From Methanobacteriota archaeon (GTDB lineage Archaea; Halobacteriota; Methanosarcinia; Methanosarcinales; Methanosarcinaceae): DNA of 30,310 nucleotides. The first letter of the stretch is position 1. Every line of letters starts with the position of its first letter. The DNA lies in the NCBI GenBank assembly GCA_030837265.1, contig JAUPKV010000347.1, forward strand, positions 1 to 30,310. Reading direction: 5' to 3'. The notes beneath the pieces were generated by a model. It saw only the letters and a program-made list of their open reading frames with translations, did no database searches and was not told the DNA's origin. A program made the translations under genes and the position numbers. Below, piece by piece: positions 25,150 through 30,310 of the stretch.

Positions 25150-27354
25150 ATGACAATTCCAGATAAAGCAGTAGCCGGTACTAAGACAGTCGAGCTTGAG
25201 CAACTGAGAGAAGATAAAAAGAAAATCTTCAAGGATATTCTAAAATACTTTGAGACCCATCAGAAAGGTTACATCAAGGTTCCTACCGGCTGGGGCAAGA
25301 CTTTCCTTTCGAAGCATATAATAAAAAAATATTACGATGAAGGAAAGCTTGTTCTTTTTCTGGTCTCAAAAAATAATCCTCTACTCAGTCAGACCTATTA
25401 TGACAAAATGAAAAAAAATCCTCTTTTTCCTAATAGCGCACTACTCTCTTCAGAGCAAAAAACGGATAGAAATGAACTTGCTTCGGCTTTGGAATATCCT
25501 GGAAAAGAAAATGGTGAAGGTTTTGTACTTTTTGCCTCTTTACAGACAATACTGGGCAAGCAAGGGTCAGCAATCAAAGACCTTATCCTCGAATATACAG
25601 ACCTTGCAATAGTTGATGAGATTCACAACTTCATCAATAATAAAGGAAATGATTTTCTAAATGAGTTTGGAGAGCGAACAAAAATCCTGGGGATGACTGC
25701 AACTCCTTTTCAGGGTGTGGTCGGGAATGTCAAGTTCGTGGACGAAATTGCTGGAGATATGAGGGAAATTTATGCAAAAACTCTACCGGAATGTATTCTT
25801 GACAACGAACTGTCCCCCCTTAAATATACAATTGCCGAAAGTTCGGAAGATATTTTTGAGATTTTCGATTTTGAAAAAGGACTGGACGAACTCGATAAAC
25901 AGGACCTTTACCTCGACTGCAGCACTGCTGATAAAATGAAAAAAGTGATACGCAGGACACAACTTGCAAAAGACGTATATGATTCGATGATAAAACCGGA
26001 ATCCACTTCACAACAATGTGCTATGAAGACACTTGTTTTTTGCGCTCCTGTCCGAAAACGAGTCTATGGGGTAAAGGCAAACGGTGAAGGTATTAACGCT
26101 TTCCATGCAAAACTGACTGCTTCGGTCTTTAACGGGGAGATTTCGGCCTCCGAAATGAAACACGAATCGGATCCCGTCCTGCCTGTAGATTTTGATAATT
26201 ATACTCCGGAAGGGGAATTTAAAAACACCGCATTTATGACTTCCGAATTATCCAAAGATGAGCAAAGCAATCTTCTTATGGCTTTCAAGGAAATCGGAAA
26301 GCCTCCTTATGTTCTGTGTACCGTAGGCATGCTTATTGAGGGTTTTGATTTTCCGGCTCTAGGAGCTCTTGTGTTACTACGTCCGACATTGAGCATGCGC
26401 CTTTTTGAGCAGCAGGTAGGCAGAGTAACCAGACTTTCAGCTGTTTCGGGAAAACATCAGGGAAATATTTTTGAGATTTCGGACAGCATCGATTCTCTCT
26501 ACCAGCATTTTGGAGAAGGGGTATTTAACGGAGAAAAAGTTGACCAGGTTCAGATGTTGCAGCCCGAAATCCGCCTCGAAGAGCTTTTTTCCGAAGGAGA
26601 TGCCGCCCGGGCGATCGAACTTGGAAAGATCAAAATCAATAAGGTTGATTTAAGCACTCTCGGAAAAGGCACAAAAAAAGCCGCGCAGATAAAGGAAGTA
26701 CCTGTTCGGCTTCCCCCGACTGCGCTCCGGGTAAAATATTTTTCACGCCTGCTTGCCCTTACCGAGGAAAAAGATGTCGGTGCTTTTGAAAAGGAAAAGC
26801 GGGAACTGATGAGAGCTGCACTTAGATTCAGGGTCCGTGAAGTAAGAGATGCTGAAGAACTTACAAATCTTTCAACCAAGGTTAATAAATTAAAACGGGA
26901 AGCCTACGAAGATCGCAGGTTGGGAGACGTATCAAGGCAGCATAAACCTAAAGTCTTCGGGGAGATTGAATGGCTGCTTAAACTCCAGGCCTTAAACACC
27001 CTCAAATTAGAAGGAAAAAATATATCTCAACCGGAGAGAAACCGCATCTTAAAAACCCTGGGTTTCGATCCCGATTTCAAAAAAATAGACGACTACAGAC
27101 TTAAATGCCTGAAAATGGGCTCTGCACAAAAAACCATCCCGGACCTTGTAAAGGTACTGGGGTTCGTAAGTCGTATTTCCTCTTCGGAGACTTACCAGTT
27201 CATCGACAAAAAGAAAAAAGAGCAGTGGAAACGTGAATTCCTACCCGCAGTCTACTGGGGGTTCTGCTTCATTAACGATTCCTCTGAACTTAAAGAGCTT
27301 TTCGAGTCCACCGAATGGGACAGGCGGGTTAAAAACATAATCAGACAGAAGTAA
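25150..27354 (+). CDS. Superfamily 2 DEAD/DEAH-box helicase with unrecognised C-terminal region
   Basis: In numbering from the upstream ATG at 25129, Walker A is VPTGWGKT (51-58), motif II is DEIH (163-166), motif III is MTATPF (from about 188), and the second RecA domain has EGFDFP and motif VI QQVGRVTR (about 397-435). The order and the DEIH box fit SF2 helicases related to the SSL2/XPB/restriction-type group. An ATP-driven role on DNA or RNA duplexes is expected. The part after about residue 450 (some 290 residues) is basic and helical with no domain I can name. I choose the ATG at 25150, which has GAGGAT (25135-25140) upstream; 25129 has none. No nuclease or methyltransferase partner is adjacent, so defence, repair and RNA roles all remain open. 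Confidence 0.85.
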   Translation: MTIPDKAVAGTKTVELEQLREDKKKIFKDILKYFETHQKGYIKVPTGWGKTFLSKHIIKKYYDEGKLVLFLVSKNNPLLSQTYYDKMKKNPLFPNSALLSSEQKTDRNELASALEYPGKENGEGFVLFASLQTILGKQGSAIKDLILEYTDLAIVDEIHNFINNKGNDFLNEFGERTKILGMTATPFQGVVGNVKFVDEIAGDMREIYAKTLPECILDNELSPLKYTIAESSEDIFEIFDFEKGLDELDKQDLYLDCSTADKMKKVIRRTQLAKDVYDSMIKPESTSQQCAMKTLVFCAPVRKRVYGVKANGEGINAFHAKLTASVFNGEISASEMKHESDPVLPVDFDNYTPEGEFKNTAFMTSELSKDEQSNLLMAFKEIGKPPYVLCTVGMLIEGFDFPALGALVLLRPTLSMRLFEQQVGRVTRLSAVSGKHQGNIFEISDSIDSLYQHFGEGVFNGEKVDQVQMLQPEIRLEELFSEGDAARAIELGKIKINKVDLSTLGKGTKKAAQIKEVPVRLPPTALRVKYFSRLLALTEEKDVGAFEKEKRELMRAALRFRVREVRDAEELTNLSTKVNKLKREAYEDRRLGDVSRQHKPKVFGEIEWLLKLQALNTLKLEGKNISQPERNRILKTLGFDPDFKKIDDYRLKCLKMGSAQKTIPDLVKVLGFVSRISSSETYQFIDKKKKEQWKREFLPAVYWGFCFINDSSELKELFESTEWDRRVKNIIRQK

Positions 27355-27376
27355 CTCCCGAATTGCGATTCGGGAG
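27355..27376 (+). terminator. Strong hairpin after the helicase gene
   Basis: CTCCCGAAT and ATTCGGGAG form a perfect 9-bp stem with a TGCG loop, beginning at the base after the stop codon (TAA at 27352-27354). The stem is not itself followed by a T run, but a second imperfect stem and a T-rich tract occur within 70 bases. Confidence 0.6.
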
Positions 27377-27382
27377 CCCGCC

Positions 27383-27480
27383 GTCCTTTTCAGTCGCTTC
27401 GCTCCCTCAAGAGGACTAATTTTGGGGTTTTTTATTGCTTTATTTTTCTCTTAACTCCAGCTTGTACGCACGCAGTGCGT
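27383..27480. repeat. Palindrome-rich segment, possible dispersed repeat
   Basis: GTCCTTTT (27383-27390) pairs imperfectly with AAGAGGAC (27409-27416) around a CGCTTCGCT-containing loop, and a T-rich tract (27419-27450) follows. A third palindrome, ACGCAC-GCA-GTGCGT, is at 27466-27480. The GC content is far above the AT-rich surroundings. Methanosarcina genomes carry many such intergenic elements; without a genome I cannot confirm that this one is dispersed. The first stem plus T-tract also makes a good terminator for the helicase gene. Confidence 0.5.
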
Positions 27481-27601
27481 CTTGCTCTTAATTAAATTGA
27501 AGAATAGAAAAAAGAAGTGTTATTTTACCAGTTTTAATTGAACAAATTACTAACTTCAGTTTTCAGTATCAGATTACTCGTTTTTTTTCAGATATTTCTG
27601 C

Positions 27602-28129
27602 CTATCCTTTAATGTATTCAAAGGTCCATAGAGGAATTCCTTTTGTTTCTCCCCTCTCAAGATGTTCCAGTTCATGAGCTGCGTCGTATGCCGGAATGCC
27701 CTCCAGTTTAATTCGGTTATTATCAAGCTCTCTTACTCTAATTGTTCTAAGACATGTGTTTATCTCGGCAAAAATTATCTTTTTAGCTTGCAGGGTTATG
27801 CTGTAAGGTCTTTCAACCAGCTCTCTTTTTTCTTTTGTCCCGCATTTTTCAAGCCTGCAGACTGCCCCTTCTTCGTTCACAATAACAGGATCGACAAAGA
27901 AATATATCCTTTCCATCGTAGATCCAGTCTTACTTGCCTCATCGTAATAAGTGAAAGTATCTTTTACTGCAACACTTTTTGCTTCTTCGGATGCATAACT
28001 CCATGAGCCTCCCGATTTAAGCGAAAGCAGAAAAGGAAGAAACAGTTCGTCTTGAATTCCAAAGCTGGAAACTAGCTTTTTCTCATGAGCCAAAAACCTG
28101 AAAGTCGCTCGAATCTCTTCAGTGTCCAT
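27602..28129 (-). CDS. Hypothetical protein
   Basis: This protein of about 175 residues is soluble and acidic-to-neutral, without a signal peptide or membrane helix. The N-terminal half (TEEIRATFRFLAHEKKLVSS) is predicted helical and the rest is mixed. The segment AHELEHLERGETKG near the C-terminus has two histidines and acidic residues, but not the HExxH spacing of a zinc protease. The start at 28129 (third codon of the longer frame at 28135) places AGGGG eight bases upstream, while 28135 leaves only two. I do not recognise the family. It is convergent with the helicase gene and in the same direction as the nitrilase-like gene, 360 bases apart. Confidence 0.65.
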   Translation of the reverse strand: MDTEEIRATFRFLAHEKKLVSSFGIQDELFLPFLLSLKSGGSWSYASEEAKSVAVKDTFTYYDEASKTGSTMERIYFFVDPVIVNEEGAVCRLEKCGTKEKRELVERPYSITLQAKKIIFAEINTCLRTIRVRELDNNRIKLEGIPAYDAAHELEHLERGETKGIPLWTFEYIKG

Positions 28130-28489
28130 GTTCATTTCCCCTGCTTAAGAATTTGAACATGGGGTTCTATAAAGTCTTTGGATTAGAGCTTCTTTCCAGT
28201 ATGATTAACTCCTAAAATGCTTTTTACTCAAAACCATTGTGCTAAAAAATTCTTATCCTCTAACCTGCTTGTTCTTTCCTTCATTCTCACTTCATTATCT
28301 TGACTCAACTTTCTAGCGAGTTGAATAACATTCATTACATTCAGGGGAGTATGGAATTTAACAATTTCAGCAATATCCGGAGCTTAAATTCTTACTTTTA
28401 GTTTTCTGAATAAGCGAAGTGTTTTCTGCTGCATTACAAAGTGAGTGTTTTTTCTCCTGTAATAACAGCATACTACCACAAAAGGCCGG
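28130..28489. other. Intergenic region between two minus-strand genes
   Basis: No gene is seen. It must hold the promoter of the hypothetical gene to the left and the 3' end of the nitrilase-like gene to the right. A short stem TCAACT (28305-28310) with AGTTGA (28319-28324) is the only structure noticed, and it is weak. Confidence 0.4.
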
Positions 28490-29749
28490 TTATATGTCGA
28501 GATTAATTATCATTGGTGCATAAACATGAATAGATCCCAGCGAATGAGGATACAGGTCCGTTTTGCCCAGTGAGGTTTTAGATGCTGCCGGTATATAATC
28601 GGACAAAATCCATCCGGTACTTGCATCAAAATGAGCGGTTTTCAATTGGGAATGACAGCAATCTCCATTTTCTGCATCGGGAACACCGTCAACGCTTATT
28701 ACGTATTCTCCGTCACAGTTGAAAAGAATTCCGTCGTTGTGCGTTGCAACCGAGTCTTTTAAAAGCTGCATTCCACAGGAAATAACAATTTGAATATCAA
28801 CCGGTGTAACCATTCCTTCGTATACATAGCCTTCCAGTCGCTTTCTTCTGTGATCCAGACAAATTTCAATCCCGATTTTGACGTTCTGGCAGGTGAAGAC
28901 CGACAGCGGAAGGGTTGTTACCGGATTCTGCGGATCATTGATCTCCGGATAAATAACCATGGTCTGCAGATAATCGTTGACCACACCTACTGTCTGAGAC
29001 GGGTTATTGAGAATAAAATCTTCTTTCGATTTGTTTTGTTTCTGAACTGAATAGCTTAAGAAGGTGCCGTAAAAGACTAAAGTGCGGTTATACACCTTTT
29101 TCTGAGCAAGGGAATCGCTCATGTCAAGCACGTTTTTCAAAAGTGCCGAAAGTGCCTGGTCATCATCGCTGAGGGCTACGCCTTCTTTGCCGTCAAGAGC
29201 CTTTAAGAGTGCGGAGACTCTATGAATGCCTCTACCGTTTTGCACATGGCTCTTTTTTATGATATCGTATACACTCAAATAATTGTCTCCGACCTGCGAG
29301 AGCGTGGAGTCGATCGGGATGCTGCAGCTGGTAACTGCATTTGTGGTCAGCGCTGAACCGAAGATAAAAAGCCAGTCATCAAGTGCATATTGCTTTGCAT
29401 ACTCTTGCAAAAGTAAATATAGTCCGTCATATACTTTGTGAAAAAATGCATCAAAGGAGGGATCATTATAATAATACGCTCCTTTGATGCCGCGCCAGAA
29501 GAATTCGGGCATGGTAAAGATTTTAAGGGTAGAGGGATTCTGATCAATTGAAGTATTATTAAAAACATTCCCAAGCACATCTCTGACAATTGCAAGACGC
29601 TTCTGTATATCAACCGAATCATCAGTTTCTCCCAGGTAAATACCACGATCGCTCATTTCTTCAACAGATTCGATCAAAAGCGGTGTGGTTGACAATACAT
29701 GTCCGACAAACTGGACTTTAGAGTAATTTTTTATGCTTCTCAAGCTCAT
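28490..29749 (-). CDS. Divergent nitrilase-superfamily (carbon-nitrogen hydrolase-like) protein
   Basis: Two of the three catalytic sites of the nitrilase fold are clear. Glu82 lies in FTMPEFFWRG, where nitrilases have PE, and Cys297 in IGIEICLDHRRKRLEG, which matches the family pattern G-x-E-I-C-x-D-x-R. A lysine near residues 237-240, after the strand RTLVFYGTF, is a possible third member but does not sit in the usual RKxHL context. The protein has 419 residues against about 270-330 for most family members. The surplus is mainly an insertion at about 140-215. GGAG lies seven bases before the ATG. The substrate is unknown; hydrolysis of an amide or nitrile is the expected chemistry if the lysine is confirmed. 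No related pathway gene adjoins. Confidence 0.7.
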   Translation of the reverse strand: MSLRSIKNYSKVQFVGHVLSTTPLLIESVEEMSDRGIYLGETDDSVDIQKRLAIVRDVLGNVFNNTSIDQNPSTLKIFTMPEFFWRGIKGAYYYNDPSFDAFFHKVYDGLYLLLQEYAKQYALDDWLFIFGSALTTNAVTSCSIPIDSTLSQVGDNYLSVYDIIKKSHVQNGRGIHRVSALLKALDGKEGVALSDDDQALSALLKNVLDMSDSLAQKKVYNRTLVFYGTFLSYSVQKQNKSKEDFILNNPSQTVGVVNDYLQTMVIYPEINDPQNPVTTLPLSVFTCQNVKIGIEICLDHRRKRLEGYVYEGMVTPVDIQIVISCGMQLLKDSVATHNDGILFNCDGEYVISVDGVPDAENGDCCHSQLKTAHFDASTGWILSDYIPAASKTSLGKTDLYPHSLGSIHVYAPMIINLDI

Positions 29750-30310
29750 AGAAAGACTCCTGTAGAGGGTTTTTTGTTAGGTGGTTTAGTGCAGTCTTCG
29801 AGAGCATCGATATTTTTGCGTTCGACATTAGCTGAAAAAATTCTATCTCCCGAAGACTTAGAGATATGATTCATCAATAACCTTTGAGTTTTGACAAGAT
29901 ATCCCCAAATTAACTTATTTTATTAATTTATAATCTTCAAAATACTATTAAAATTTATTTATACCAATTAACAGGTGAAAATGAAATCAAAAACATTACT
30001 TAAAATCCCAGAGGTGCTGTATCAGTTACTGCATCCCTAATACAGCCTCTTCGAAATATTATGCTCACCCAAACATAAACATTCGAAGAAGGATCAGCGA
30101 TCCCCAGTTAGCTCATTCATTTTAATAATATCCCACTTATTCCCCACGTAATTCTTTACTCCATCTCTTCAGAATCAACTAAGAAATTTTGTTATATTAT
30201 ATTATATAAATTATAATAAAAATTGTTTTTATTTAAAACATATTTCAGCATCACAATTTGTAATGCAATTAAAGCATTCAATTATGGTGAACCTTTCAAA
30301 TTGAACAAAC
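29750..30310. other. AT-rich intergenic region at the right edge
   Basis: The left part is the promoter region of the nitrilase-like gene. A group of stem-loops at 30010-30103 is listed separately. A 19-codon plus-strand frame at 29981-30040 (MKSKTLLKIPEVLYQLLHP) has an AGGTGA just upstream but stops inside the first stem-loop. The last 130 bases are very AT-rich, with a TATA-like ATTATATAAATT near 30204, perhaps the promoter of a gene beyond the window. Confidence 0.45.
30010..30103 (+). ncRNA. Candidate structured RNA with three stem-loops
   Basis: Stem one pairs AGAG-GCTGTAT (30010-30013 and 30016-30022) with ATACAGC-CTCT (30040-30050), leaving two bulged bases. Stem two pairs CTTCGAA (30049-30055) with TTCGAAG (30082-30088). 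Stem three is GGATC-AGC-GATCC (30091-30103). Stems one and two compete for two bases, so they may be alternatives at the junction. A TATA-like AAAATTTATTTATACC near 29950-29965 would start a transcript near 29985-29990. It may be a small RNA, a leader of a gene beyond the edge, or a decayed mobile-element end. Confidence 0.35.

Noticed and set aside
24976..25203. Minus-strand 75-codon frame before the helicase gene
   Set aside because: It overlaps the helicase start, is AT-rich and has no ribosome-binding site or motif.
27602..28129. Zinc metalloprotease function from the AHELEHLERGE segment
   Set aside because: The HExxH motif is not present (the spacing is HELEH preceded by Ala, without a conserved third ligand or a helix context I can confirm), so no enzymatic function is assigned.

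Overview
The window looks like a chromosomal segment of a methanogenic archaeon of the genus Methanosarcina. The evidence is a large secreted protein with parallel beta-helix, PKD and disaggregatase-type repeats, an archaeal-type threonyl-tRNA synthetase, an archaeal geranylgeranyl-reductase-family flavoprotein, archaeal TATA-like promoters, and AT-rich intergenic regions several hundred bases long. I assign genus level only; no species-specific marker is recognised.

Layout. At the left edge is the 5' end of a minus-strand gene with a Ser/Asp-rich N-terminus (1-42). Positions 530-7361 hold a small membrane protein and two large secreted proteins: a double beta-propeller protein with PKD domains, and a disaggregatase-related beta-helix protein. 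Positions 7902-9637 hold a compact chemotaxis set cheY-cheC-cheD without cheA, cheB or cheR nearby. Next is a decayed MFS efflux-pump gene (9681-10336) that has lost its middle but keeps a perfect 20-bp operator-like palindrome. A membrane-inserted metallophosphoesterase (10491-11540) converges on a secreted protein (11614-12417).

The middle section is metabolic. It holds a short-form malic enzyme (12770-14050), a geranylgeranyl-reductase-family flavoprotein (14211-15464), and a multidomain PP-loop/iron-sulfur protein (16281-18401). The long intergenic region before the last of these contains a convincing candidate structured RNA at about 15844-15945. An orphan dockerin-like fragment (18412-18681) and a papain-family secreted protease ending in the same module (19107-21233) follow, separated by a 30-bp tandem repeat built from 20-bp palindromes. 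An AI-2E-family membrane protein and thrS come next.

The right part holds a superfamily 2 DNA/RNA helicase with an unrecognised C-terminal half (25150-27354), ended by a strong hairpin and a palindrome-rich segment. A hypothetical protein (27602-28129) and a divergent nitrilase-superfamily protein (28490-29749) follow. The last 560 bases are AT-rich with several stem-loops.

Most genes are single transcription units with their own promoters; only cheC-cheD are translationally coupled. Three themes recur: cell-surface and extracellular proteins (propellers, beta-helix, protease, dockerin-like modules), a small chemotaxis adaptation module, and several palindromic or RNA-like elements in intergenic DNA that the protein genes do not explain. 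Nothing was searched against databases; all family assignments are from motifs read by eye.
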